Of a stretch of 64,000 nt of DNA, positions 13,176 through 24,005 are shown in pieces; the stretch's first letter is position 1; each line of letters begins with the position of its first letter. The stretch is from Rhizophagus clarus (Eukaryota; Glomeromycota; Glomeromycetes; Glomerales; Glomeraceae): positions 2,172,501 through 2,236,500 of the forward strand of contig BLAL01000011.1 of assembly GCA_015698045.1 (NCBI GenBank), given 5' to 3'. The notes under the pieces are model-generated. The model saw only the letters and a list, made by a program, of their open reading frames with translations, was not told the DNA's origin and made no database searches. Both the position numbers and the translations under genes were made by a program.

Positions 13176-13938
13176 AATGTGATCCTCAAATTGATGTCAA
13201 GCTTAATTGAAATAGTTCTAAATTCAGTGTCATGAGGGTAATTGGTTGTGTATGCTTAAATGTTATTAGGAAGATATTAGGTAAATATAAAGTAATTGAC
13301 ACTATATTGTGATCATTCAGTGTTAAAGTATGAGCCTCATGATGGCAAACTGATTTAATGCATGATGTTACACTTCACTGTATCCAAATGTGTTCAATTC
13401 TTGTATCAATCTGATTCTCAATATCTGAAGATTGTCAGTGCCAAGAAAATTCTTTCTTTTCTGGGTTGATAAATCTAAAAAAGTCAACAAGGTCTAAGTG
13501 AATAAAACATGAAGGAATTTCTTCTATTGTTGATAAATATGACAGATTTAGTAATCTCATAGTATATTATTCATATGACGTTCAAATTGTTGTTGAGTGT
13601 CTTTATCGTGAGAAGGAAGATAATATACCCAAATCCAAAGTTGTCGATATGTGGATCCAAATTTACTAACCATAAGAAATGGAGAAAAAATTATTGTATT
13701 AAAATAAAAACGCATTCATTGAGTGTATTAGTAATCTAACTCCTGATCCTTTTGGTTTATCATAAGATTTTGGTGATCCTCTGAATTTGTAATCCAATTA
13801 GGCTGATTTTTAATTCTAATATAAAAGTCAGTGGCATTTGTATTAGTCTCTGCAATGCTCATAAAGTCATAATAATAATTCTAACACCATTCTATTAAGG
13901 GATCTAACTTTTCAGAATGAGTTAATAAACTGTTAATA

Positions 13939-16030
13939 TTTTTTTTTTGGTGTTAAAACTGCACTTTCATTTATTAAGTAAAGAGAGGATTACAAATTAT
14001 AATCACTTCTAACTAAACATGAGTGCTCTCAGTCATATACCAGTCTGATCATCCACCAATATTGGAAATCAACAAATTAAAATTATAATATTAACTAAAT
14101 AAATAAATATAACAAAAATAAATCAAAACCAATAAAAACATAAACTAATATAAATAATAAAAATAAAAATAAAAATAAAAATATGAATTAAATTTTCCAT
14201 CCTGAATTATAAATTTGTTGCAAGAATAATTGATCTGTGGCAGCTCAGGATCCAGGAATCTGACTAAAAAGTCTTAATGTAGCCCATGATCAAAGACCAT
14301 GTTAAAGGTACTGCAGCAGCCTTGTGTTCAGACTTGTCATTATAATGAAGAGGTGGCAGGTCAAGTACAGGAATGGGAATCATCATATATTTTACAATCA
14401 TGTGGGTATCATACATTAAGTAGGTGTTATGCTTGCATGTAGCTGGTAGTCATTTTTGCTGGTGTTAAGAGGCAGGTAGTGATCTGTGGGTAGGTGAAGG
14501 TGATGTGTTATTGCCTGGCGTTGGTTGTGTAGAGTGTTGTTTTTGCTTGTGAAGTGATGTTGTATCTTCTTTTCCATTCCACAGTGAGATTGCATCGTGG
14601 TATCCAGATAGTATGTTTAAAAGCTATAACAAACCATAAAAGGAGGTTTACTAATATTGCCTGTGCCTTAGATGTTGGGATACTAAGTTTAAACTGAAGT
14701 GTTTCCATCCATGTGTGGTCCACCCTGATAAGCATTACCAGTTGTTGAAAATGATGAAATTCTGTGGTGGTTGGTGAAAAGCCTAAGATATATAGATGAT
14801 TTAAGAGAGTGTAGTGAATCGTTGCTTATTTGTCTAAATAATAATGATATTCTAATAAGTGTTTTCACATTTCTCAGTCTTCATTGCAGCCAGTGCATAC
14901 AAAAAAGGAGTATAAGTCAAGTCAGCGCTGAGTCATGGTAATGCCCAAAGGGAGTGCCTTTTGTGCTAACTTAATCAGAAAATGTAATAAATTGTTGATG
15001 GCTACAGATCGGCAACAGAAGCCTGTGCATTAACTGAGAAGCAGCTAAGTGACATGCCAGTCACAATTAAAGGTGTTTAGATGGTATCCTTCATTATTGT
15101 TCTTGAGGAACAACCACTCAGAGGCATTGTACATGTTAAAGATTCTAACAATAAACTGACACAGATCTGTCTCGATTGGGATATTTTTAAATAAGAGAAG
15201 AATTTAATATTGTAGTTAATATAATCTACCTTATTATCACTATTAATTCCATCCTTTGCTAAACTATTTGCCATTTTGTTCCCAATAACTCCATCATGCC
15301 CTTTAACTTTAATCAAATCTAATGTTAAACATTTTTCTCTGCAGATCATCATAATTTTGATAATTAGTAATGAGTTCAGTTTCTTTAATTTGGCACAAGA
15401 CTGCGTGGCAGTCCAGTTGTTAATTGCTGATATTGTGTATTGGCTATCTGTGTCCCCTGAATGTGATGATTGGAACCTCATTGTGATAATTGATGTGATA
15501 TCTACTATGTTTACTAGTATCAAAATGGCCAAAGTGTACGTGGTTACACTTATGTTACTTAGAGAAATTATTCCCAGTGTACGAACAGTTATCTTAATGT
15601 GATATTTTCATATTCAGAGGCCTTGTGTATAGTAAGTAACAGATGCACCTTTTGGCGCAGTAAGAAGAACCAGGAATATGGCAACCAGTTCAGCCCTGGT
15701 GGATGATGGCCAACAAGCTAGTCTTGAGGTCACAGTAAGACCGGTATTATTTACAAATTGTCAGCAGCGTAGTGTGATATAGAATTATTAAGTTGTCATA
15801 GCTGGAGAGAGCCATCTGTGTAATAGTTTAATGTTTCATCATCTTCCATGTGATTGCGAAGTTGCTCTGAGAATGCAGTTAAGGATCATCTGAGGTGATC
15901 ATCAATTATCTATCGCTGTATCCATACATTATCATTGCATGTGGAGAGATCTGGTACTGAATGTTCAGTGGAAAGAGTGAGGTTGACTATTACGTCTGTT
16001 GTTGAAGAAGTTGTACTATGAGTAGACACG
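13939..16030 (-). mobile_element. 5'-truncated LINE 2 fragment with RNase H, minus strand
   Basis: The minus-strand sequence from about 15870 carries LNYYTDGSLQL. The 15532-15077 frame then gives SGDTDSQYTISAINNW, LIKVKGHDGVIGNKMANSLAKDG and a C-terminal tail, so the RNase H Asp/His/Asp residues are recognisable. A further tail piece lies at 14735-14508. The 3' end, with AATAAATGAAAGTGCAG and a short A-run, is at about 13939-13945. Everything upstream of RNase H is missing, the usual result of incomplete target-primed reverse transcription. Its 3' end abuts the endonuclease start of LINE 1, so it may have inserted into LINE 1. Confidence 0.65.
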
Positions 16031-16134
16031 TTAGTGTTTATATCACAAATCAAATGAAAAAATACAAATCTTTAAATTTAAACCTGAACTCTCAAGATAT
16101 CTCTGTTCCTTATCATAATAGATCTTAACAAGAA

Positions 16135-16600
16135 TCAGATTCCCATTCCCATCATCATTGACATTCTTATCATTGTTCCCAATCAAGACATTCGCATAAT
16201 TGTTCCCAATCAAGATATTCGCATAATTGTTCCCAATCAAGACATTCGCATTATCGTTCCCAATCCTGACATTCTTATCATCATTCCCAATCTCAACATT
16301 CATATCATCATTCCTAATCCTGATGTTCACATCATTGTTCCCAATCCCAACATTTATATCATCATTCTCATCTTGACGTTCACATGATCATTTCCAATTT
16401 TAACATTTGCATTATCGTTCCAAATCCTGATGTTCATATTATTATTCCCAATCCCAACATTCGTATCATCATTCTCATCCCGATGTTTGCATAATTGTTT
16501 CCAATTTTAACGTTCTCATAATCGTTCCCAATCTTGACATTCGCATAATCATTTTCAATCCCATTTTCGTTCTCATTTTCCTGGATACCGTCCTTGATCT
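16135..16600. repeat. 30-bp minisatellite
   Basis: About 15 imperfect copies of a 30-bp unit occur, of the type CATTCGCATAATTGTTCCCAATC plus a short linker. On the minus strand the repeat stays in frame and gives a 10-residue period such as NVLIGNNYAN, producing a 95-codon open frame that is probably a by-product of the period. Variants alternate between GACATTC, CACATTC and GATGTTC. The array lies between LINE 2 and the decayed host gene. Confidence 0.75.
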
Positions 16601-17996
16601 TGCAATTCTCATCATTGATTCCACTATATTTCTAATGATTAAATGATAATCCTTTCTTCTTCAGATTCATCCCTACAAACAAAGGGAGATCATTAACAAA
16701 AAGTAATATTATTTTAAATTAGTGTTAATTATTTTTCATATGACTTATACTGATTTAATATTAAAATTATAGGAATATCATCTCATATGTCTTCAACATT
16801 AAGTTCAACTGCTTCAGACCTAAATAGCAGTATTGTTGCTCTCACATGCTTATTCTGGCTTAAATGTAAAAATTTTCGTGCTAAAATGATTTATATTAAT
16901 TACTGACTTTTAATAGGTGATGCTAAAAGTAAGGAAATCCAGGATTTGAAAGATGCAATCTCAAATCTCACGCAATGTTTAGAAAATCTATCTAAGGGTA
17001 CCAACTCTAATAAAATGTTATTGCCTATTTTTATGAGAAAAGATCAAAAATGTAAATTAGCACCTATGTCAAAAAATTATAAAAAGACACTTCACATAAA
17101 TATACATCTTTATTAAAAATTCATCTTTATTAAATATAAATTGATATTTGATCATTTTAATGATTGTTTATTAATAACTAGGATGAAGTGATCCATATTT
17201 TAAATAATATAAATCTGTCACTTCAATTTAACATATCTAAAACTTACAGCAATCAGAAAAAAGTGATAAACAAGAAGCTTTTACCAGCTGTAAAATCTGC
17301 AATGAACCCTTTCATTCAAGCATATGATGTTGAGATATTAAAAATCATTAGACAATTACATAAATCATGCCAAGAGATGTAAAAATTAAAACAAGAAGGT
17401 AGAGCGGAAGAGCACATTAGGCAACATATGAATTCAAGAAGGAAGCAGGTATAAAATTTAATTATTCAAAATAAAACGTATACAATTAATTGATTTTAAT
17501 TTACTGTACTTCATTAGAAGATGTCTCAGCACAAGAAAGGATTGCAACATATGATATCGATATAAGATAACCTTTTATCTGAATGCCATCCTGAGAATTT
17601 GACTTGGGAATCCTATATGAAAGATTGCAAAAAGGTGTTAAATACATCAGATCTTCATTCAGATGAATAGTTATCAAATAATGAAAAATTGGTGAAAGAA
17701 GAACGTGATAAAAAAATAAGATCAGAATGATTAGCCAGTACCAATTCAATAATAAAAGTATATGATAAAAAGTGGCAATCATCTGAGATATGTAAAGTTG
17801 TGAAGTTAATTAATTAATATAACATTTATACATAATAAACTACAAATTTTTATAGATTAAACAAATCTTATCCTAGGCGGAAGAAATTGGGATAAGCATC
17901 AGAACAGGATTAAGTCATAAACATTATCACTCAGATGATATTGTTGATAATAAAAGTAAGTCCAATAAAGATATGCCAGGCTGGTGGATTTCCTCA

Positions 17997-19153
17997 GATA
18001 TGCATCTGAATATGCAGATATCCAGATAGCAATTTATATTCACAGATAATTTTCACAGATTTTACAAATATTTACGGATATTTATGGATATTTTTAAAAA
18101 TTTTATATGGTTCAGCATAATTTCAGTGTTCCATTTTTTACTTTTTTAATTTCAATCACCAATAAATTTATACATGTATTAAAATATTTTATCAATATTT
18201 TATTAATGTTTTATTTATTGTAATAAAACCCTTTACACTAAAACAAAAACTAAAATTAGGTTTTCTTTATTATTGATATATAGTACATATTAATATACTT
18301 TAAGATGCTGCACTATTCATCCAAGAATTTGGTATTCTAAAAGTAAAAAAAAAGAAATGTTAACACATTTCTTTAAATCAATAACAAGCTGATGAACTTT
18401 CTTTAAAAATAAAAACTGGTCCGTACCTACAAAAAGAAAAAAATGTTAGTTAATGTTCTTATATTAAAAAACATCTTTAACATTCTCCCCCTCACATTAC
18501 TTCAAAGGACTATGTATCAATTGCAAAAAAGCCCATTTCTACAAAAAAAAAGAAAAGAACATTAGTTAACATTCTTATATTAAAAGAAATATTACTGTTA
18601 TATTCATAACACAACTTACTATACCACAAATTTCAGAAGCCATATCTAAAGGAGGAAAATAAAAAAAATAAAAAAATAAAATTTAACAGTTTAAAAAACC
18701 ATTTTGATGAAAAAAATTTTTTTTAAAAATAAAATAAATAAAATATTATGGTAATGGTTTAAAAACCATTTTTTAATACTTGGCTGCTCTAAAAAAAAGA
18801 TTATCCAATCTGATCTAAGTCATATAAAAATCAGATTAGTAATGAATGCCAAGGCTATATATGCAGTTTTAGCAGTTCAGAATTTTTATAAAATTTATTA
18901 TTTTTTTTAAATAATTATTTGGCATAAAATATCTGTTACATATAGCAGTAAAAAGAACATTACGAAAGTGCTTTTGGCTGAGACTTAAAAACTCTTTCCC
19001 AGCCGATCACAGATAACAGATTTATCTGTATTTATGGATAACACAGATAAATTTAGGATAGCCAGATATCTGTAATAACTTATCTGTATCTAACCTTTTA
19101 GTCACAGATTGGATAAATGCGGATAGACAGAAGATATTCAGATCTAACCACTA
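17997..19153. mobile_element. Non-autonomous hAT-like element, about 1.16 kb
   Basis: The right end CAGATCTAACCACTA matches the terminal repeat of the autonomous hAT at 7.9-10.7 kb. Both ends hold clusters of CAGATA/TATCTG motifs (17995-18090 and 19010-19140). The left end is eroded: CATCTGAATATG survives but the outermost TAGTGGTTAG is missing. The host frame reads WWISS on the left and RWIAQELNE on the right. CCTCA occurs at both borders (17992-17996 and 19154-19158), the remaining part of an 8-bp duplication. The interior has only AT-rich non-coding DNA and no recognisable transposase. Confidence 0.6.
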
Positions 19154-19275
19154 CCTCAAGGTGGATTGCACAAGAATTAAATGAAGTTGATGATGATAAA
19201 GATGATAATAACAAACTAAATAATGGTGATAATAATGTTGGTGATGGTGATAATGATGGCAATGTTAGTGGTGGT

Positions 19276-21069
19276 TAGGGCTCCGATCGGTTCGGTTCGG
19301 TTCGGTTTTTGCAAAAACTGATACCGAACCGAATTGATCGGTATCGGTATTGATGATTACCGAAACCGACCGGTATCGGTATTGATGATTATCGAAACCG
19401 ATCGATAATTACCGAAAACCGAACCGATTTACCGATATTAAAAACCATTTTTAGTAAAAAAAGCATCGCGAAACTATTTTGGTATTTTTTTTACCAAATC
19501 AAATGATCTATAAAAACGTTTCGCAACGTTTTTTATTTAAAGTGTCAAAAAATAAAGTTGCGAATCGTTTTTTTTTATTAAATTAACTAATAAAAAACGT
19601 TTCGCAACGTTTTTAATTAAAATGAAAAAAAAACGTTGCAAAACGTTTTTTTTTATTAAATTAACTCATAAAAACGTTTCGCAACGTTTTTATTAAAGTG
19701 ACAAAAAAAACGTTGCGAAACGTTTTTTTTATTAAAATTAACTAACAAAAACGTTTCGCTACGTTTTTTTTTGTCTCTATAATAAAAACGTTGCGAAACG
19801 TTTTTTTTATTAAATTAACTGATAAAAAACGTTTCGCAACGTTTTTTAACTAAAGCAACAAAAAAAACCGTTGTGAAACGTTTTTTTTTATTAAACTAAC
19901 TGTTAAAAAACGTTTCGCAACGTTTTTTAATTAAAGCAACAAAAAAAAACGTTGCGAAACGTTTTTTTTTATTAAAATTAGCTCATAAAAACGTTTCGCA
20001 ACGTTTTTATTATAGAGACAAAAAAAAACGTAGCGAAACGTTTTTTTTTATTAAGTTAACTGATAAAAAACGTTTCGCAACATTTTTTAACTAAAGCAAC
20101 AAAAAAAAAACGTAGCGAAACGTTTTTTTTTATTAAACTAACTGTTAAAAAACGTTTCGCAACGTTTTTTAATTAAAGCAACAAAAAAAAACGTTGCGAA
20201 ACGTTTTTTTTTATTAAAATTAACTCATAAAAACGTTTCGCAACGTTTTTATTAAAGTGACAAAAAAAAACGTTGCGAAACGTTTTTTTTATTAAAATTA
20301 GCTCATAAAAATGTTTCGCAACGTTTTTATTATAGAGACAAAAAAAAAACGTAGCGAAACGTTTTTTTTATTAAATTAACTGATAAAAAACGTTTCGCAA
20401 CGTTTTTTAACTAAAGCAACAAAAAAAAAACGTAGCGAAACGTTTTTTTTATTAAACTAACTGTTAAAAAACGTTTCGCAACGTTTTTTAATTAAAGCAA
20501 CAAAAAAAACGTTGCGAAACATTTTTTTTATTAAAATTAGCTAATAAAAACGTTGCGCAACGTTTTTATTAAAGTGACAAAAAAAAACGTTGCGAAACGT
20601 TTTTTTTTATTAAAATTAACTCATAAAAACGTTTCGCAACGTTTTTATTAAAGTGACAAAAAAAAACGTTGCGAAACGTTTTTTTTTATCCAATTAACGT
20701 TTCGCAACGTTGTTTGTTAAAATGACAAGAAAAAAGTTGCGAATAGTTATTTTTTTATTAGATTAACGAATAAAAACGTTTCGCAACGTTTCTTAATTAA
20801 AGTGACAAAACACCGCTGCGAAACGGTTTGTTTTATCAAAATAACTAATAAAAAACGTTTCACAACGTTTTTTTATTATATTATTTAGTTAAATCGATTC
20901 GGTAATTCGGTTCGGTAAATCGCAAAACCGGTACCGAAACCGCAGTTACCGAAACCGATCGGTAAATTTACCGAAAGTTTCGGTTCGGTAAACTGTAAAA
21001 ACCGAAACCGCTCCGATACCGAAACCGATCGGTACGGTTCGGTAATTACCGAAACCGATCGGAGCCCTA
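19276..21069. mobile_element. Palindrome-filled non-autonomous hAT-type element, 1.8 kb
   Basis: The ends are perfect inverted repeats, TAGGGCTCCGATCGG and CCGATCGGAGCCCTA, flanked by an exact 8-bp duplication GTGGTGGT (19268-19275 and 21070-21077). Removing the element and one duplication copy restores the open Gly/Asn/Asp-rich frame of the host gene, which confirms the borders. About 160-190 bp at each end are rich in ACCGAT/CGGTTCGG motifs in inverted order. The centre is a long array of dyads (separate entry). There is no coding region. The 8-bp duplication points to the hAT superfamily, but these ends differ from those of the 7.9-kb hAT, so a different transposase is probably required. 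Confidence 0.85.
19500..20880. repeat. Array of about 18 inverted CGTTTCGCAACG / CGTTGCGAAACG dyads
   Basis: The sequence alternates CGTTTCGCAACG with its reverse complement CGTTGCGAAACG about every 40 bp, giving a dyad period of about 79 bp. Each core is flanked by A- and T-runs that also pair. Spacers fall into classes (AAAGTGAC, TATAGAGAC, ACTAAAGCAAC, ATTAAAGCAAC) that recur in blocks of three to four dyads, so the array probably grew by segmental duplication. CGCTACG and its complement CGTAGCG appear as linked variants. The CpG-containing cores stand out in an AT-rich genome. The array can fold into many hairpins or one long fold-back. Confidence 0.9.
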
Positions 21070-21377
21070 GTGGTGGTGATAATGATGATGATAACAATGT
21101 TGGTGGTGATAAAAACAATGATGATATGGATAGTGATGGTAATAATGAAAATGATGTTAGTGGTGGTAATAAAGATAATAATATCAATATCAATATCAAA
21201 AAGGATCACATCAGTAATAACAATGATGTTATTAATGCTAGAAAGAATAGTTTGAATGGACCTTTTTACTTATTTGTGCTGGATAGTATTAAGAAATGAA
21301 GTACAACGTCAACTTCATTAAATACTAGTAAGTATTCGTCAAAGACTAGGAAGTGTTCAATATTTTCTTGTCATTAG

Positions 21378-22817
21378 GTAATACATTTATACATAAATAA
21401 TCGTATAATAACAATAATATTAGTAATAATAACAACAATATAGTAATAATAACAATAATATAGCAATAATATGTAGTATTGATATGGTAATAATATAGTA
21501 GTAATAAATAATAAAAAAATTTATATATAAATAATATATTCTATAATTGTTCATATTAAACATAATTAAAAATCAAAATAAAAATAAAGACTCTGGCTAG
21601 TATGAAATAAAAATTGGCATTAGTTATTAGAAATTTGCTTATATCAATAATAAAATCATCATTCCTATTTGAAGATTAATATATGTCAGTGTTAAAATTG
21701 TTTTATTTGAATGATTATTATATGTCAGTTTAAAAATTGGCATTTTTTTTGAGAGAAATGGCATTGGTTGTTTGACCATCGGCAGTCTAATTTTGGATGA
21801 TTTATGGTAAGAATCAGTAAGAAGATTTAAAAATTGGTGTTTCTATTTTTTTTATCAAAAAAAGGGGAATTCCAATTTTTTGCATTTTACACTATAAAAT
21901 TGGCAAAAAAAGCCACAAATCAGACAAATAAAGCAAAATATCAGCAGTCTGATTTTAACCAATTTTTACTTATTTGACATGTGAAATTTATTTCTTTTTT
22001 CTCTAAAAAACTTCTAAATATCTTCCCCTCCAATTTATAACTTACAAATGATAGAAAATAGTTCACCAAAGAAGCAAAAATAAGTTAAAAGAAAGAAAAA
22101 ATAAATTTTTTTCAAACAATAAAAGAAAGAGAGATAAAATGAATAAACACTTTAAAACTGCTTAGAATGGTTGCTAGGTTAGCCTTAGTTTTTCAGATCT
22201 TTTAGATAGCTTTTTTTATTTTTTTATATATATATCTTTTTTTTCTTTTATTTATTTTTTTGGAAGGTTTAATAAAAGAATTTGTGAAGTATAATTGTAT
22301 TTGGTTGTTAACCAAAAAATTGGTTTAGGTCAACTCTTTAATCGAAACAATTGAAAATAAAGATAAAGGTAATTATAAATTATTATTTATAAATAATATC
22401 ATCATTAATTACTAATATTTTTTAGAAATTATACAATTAAAATGACAAAAAATATTTGTTGTAAAAATATATTAACAAAAGTTAAACTAAATAATAGAGA
22501 TACAAAATAAATTAGAAAATTAAACTATTAAATGATAAATATATAGAAAATAAATTTATAAATAATTTTGTTAATAAATTATAATTCAGTCCTCTCAACT
22601 ATTCTATTGACTTTCATTCTTATTACTTTTCACATTTCATACAAATAATTTAATAGTCTGCTTTTTTTTTACTTTTTTTGATTTTTTTTACATGAAGAGT
22701 TGCAACAACAGCAACAACTTATCAATAATTTAAAATAGATTGAGGTCTTCCAAGAACAATGTATAGAAAAAGACTTGGAAAAGTAAAAATCATGAACAAT
22801 AAGTAAATTTCATGAAA
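21378..22817. other. AT-rich gene-free stretch
   Basis: No supported gene is present. A microsatellite-like AAT/ATA tract (ATAATAACAATAATATAG variants) lies at 21400-21520. The rest is low-complexity AT-rich DNA with poly-T runs near 22200-22260 and 22660-22690. Confidence 0.5.
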
Positions 22818-23185
22818 CTACATCAGAAAATTTTATAGGGCGAAAAATTGCGTAAGTTTACGATTTTGTAAGTTTACGAAAGTTTATGGCATAATATTTC
22901 AAAAAATTTCGAAATATTACATAAGTTTACAATTTCGTAAGATTTATGTGATATTACAGTCAAAATATTACGCAAGTTTTCAATATCGTAAGATTTATGC
23001 AATATTACGGTCAAAATATTTCGAAAATTTACGAGACTGTAAACCTGCGTAATATTACGGTTGAAATATTTCAAAAATTTACAAAACTGTAAACCTGCGT
23101 AATATTACGGTCAAAATATTCTGCAAATTTACAAGACTGTAAACCTGCGTAATATTACGGTTGAAATATTTCGAAAATTTAATAT
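22818..23185 (+). repeat. Tandem TAATATTACGG-type repeat, copy 1
   Basis: Starts TACATCAGAAAATTTTATAG then GGCGAAAAATTGCGTAAG. It continues as four to five imperfect units of about 60 bp built on AATATTACGGTCAAAATATT and ACTGTAAACCTGCG. A related block in the opposite orientation lies at 38985-39391 and shares the TACATCAG-AAATTTTATAG-GC-TTGCGTAAG start. The two loci therefore look like copies of one repeat family. No coding potential. Confidence 0.65.
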
Positions 23186-23572
23186 TACTATTCGATCGTT
23201 AAAGCTGCGTATGCAGTAGAACGTATACAAGGGGCATGTGATACTATTGAATAATCAAAAATAATATAAACACCTTTTCTTTTATATAAACACCTTTTTT
23301 TTAAGTTTGGGAAAACAAATTTATTTTTATTTACGAATTTTTTATCATTTACAATTTTTATGTTAAAATTAAAATAAATTCTAATTTTTATTATAACTTA
23401 ATAAAAAAATACACATTTGATACTTGTTCGCTACTATTTTATAAAATAGTACTCAGGCTGTATAGTGTGGACGTTAGTATCAGTCACAGCCCAAAAAAAA
23501 CGTGAGTCTCCAGCCGATATTTGGTATGGACTGGGTCTAGTTACTCATTTAATAAATAAAAAATAAAAATAA
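23186..23572. other. Gene-free stretch downstream of the SANT gene
   Basis: AT-rich DNA with one more complex block at 23440-23540 (GTACTCAGGCTGTATAG, CAGCCGATATTTGG). It probably includes the 3' untranslated region of the minus-strand SANT gene relic. No other feature is seen. Confidence 0.4.
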
Positions 23573-23943
23573 TTATCTTTTACGATATGTAGGTAAGTTT
23601 CTCCTTCTCCTACGATCGTCACGCATGACTAAAATTGATCAAATTTATCAAATTTAAAACATGAACGTAAATATTAATTATAAATTTTATTATAGTATAA
23701 TTACCCGGCCTCTCCCAAAATCTCGTTCTAAATTCACGATAATATCTTTGGCCGGTACGCGTCCACAGCCGCCGCCCAGGGTTACCATTACGATAAAGGA
23801 CATAGTTCTAAATATCAAAATCAGTTTGAATATTCGATAAATACATTTAATTTATATGAATGTAATTTTATTTATTTACTTACATGGTAATCCCTGACGA
23901 GGTTCCTCTACTTTTGGCTGCACTGTTGCCCAGAAACTCTCGT
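23573..23943 (-). pseudogene. SANT/Myb-like DNA-binding gene, exons 2-4
   Basis: Minus-strand exons at 23938-23884, 23817-23705 and 23628-23573 join in one frame: QQCSQK, a stop, RNLVRDYH, then YVLYRNGN, RTGQRYYREFRTRFWERP and a basic tail ending at TAA 23575-23573. The QCSQK-(W)-RNLVRDY pattern is the third helix of SANT/trihelix-like Myb domains. The stop (TAG, 23910-23908) sits exactly where the conserved Trp belongs. Introns have GTAAGT and GTAATT donors. The acceptor of exon 2 could be CAG at 23944 or, for a continuous frame with exon 1, the AG ending at 23939. Exon 1 lies 13 kb away at 37246-37089, separated by two LINE insertions in intron 1. Confidence 0.65.
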
Positions 23944-23989
23944 CTGAAATATTCTATTTATTCTGATTCAATTAAATGGATTGGTTAAT

Positions 23990-24005
23990 TTGAATTTAAA
24001 TTCTT
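23990..24005. repeat. Target-site duplication, left border of LINE A
   Basis: TTGAATTTAAATTCTT, containing the perfect palindrome GAATTTAAATTC. The same sequence occurs at 28878-28892 (between the two LINE copies, 15 bp) and at 37039-37054 (right border). Three occurrences around two insertions indicate that both copies used the same target. Confidence 0.85.

Larger units (their letters stand above)
5632..13938 (-). mobile_element. Non-LTR retrotransposon (LINE 1), minus strand, interrupted by a hAT element
   Basis: The coding order on the minus strand is AP-endonuclease-like start (about 13930-13500, with IAETNT), reverse transcriptase (about 12407-11520), then RNase H (about 7340-6900). 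A short A-run in the minus sense (T-run at 5632-5640) closes the 3' end. This EN-RT-RNH order is that of I/Tad-type LINEs. The RT fingers contain PNDWSFFTIIPIPK, and the catalytic box is AYMDD. The RNase H part carries YTDGS, QAEIFAIFLAL and VKAHMGDS. Numerous stops and frame changes are present. A hAT transposon (7870-10687) splits the element between RT and RNase H. The 5' end is missing or lies beyond the adjacent LINE 2 fragment. Confidence 0.75.
16770..21377 (+). pseudogene. Decayed intron-containing host gene, interrupted by two hAT-type insertions
   Basis: Plus-strand exon-like pieces bounded by AG and GT signals follow in order: 16773-16835 (MSSTLSSTASDLNSS), 16919-16997 (GDAKSKEIQDLKDAISNL), 17183-17450 (DEVIHILNNINLSL ... 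KLLPAVKSAMNPFIQ), 17518-17800 (HPENLTWESYMKDCKK, VYDKKWQSSEICK), 17877-17996 (AEEIGISIRTGLSHK ... GWWISS), then after the first insertion RWIAQELNE at 19158, a Gly/Asn/Asp-rich stretch, and the end at 21377 (NSLNGPFYLF). Stops occur in several exons (TAA, TAG, TGA). I think this is a multicopy family of the fungus; the function is unknown. The reading frame rejoins cleanly across both insertion sites, which shows that the gene existed before them. Confidence 0.6.

Noticed and set aside
19500..20880. CRISPR-like array of palindromic repeats
   Set aside because: Spacers are not unique, the units are inverted relative to each other, and the array lies inside a transposon with target duplication in a eukaryotic genome.
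20885..21255. Several overlapping frames on both strands around 21 kb
   Set aside because: They are produced by the terminal CGGTTCGG repeats and the GAT/AAT-rich host exon, and cross the transposon border.
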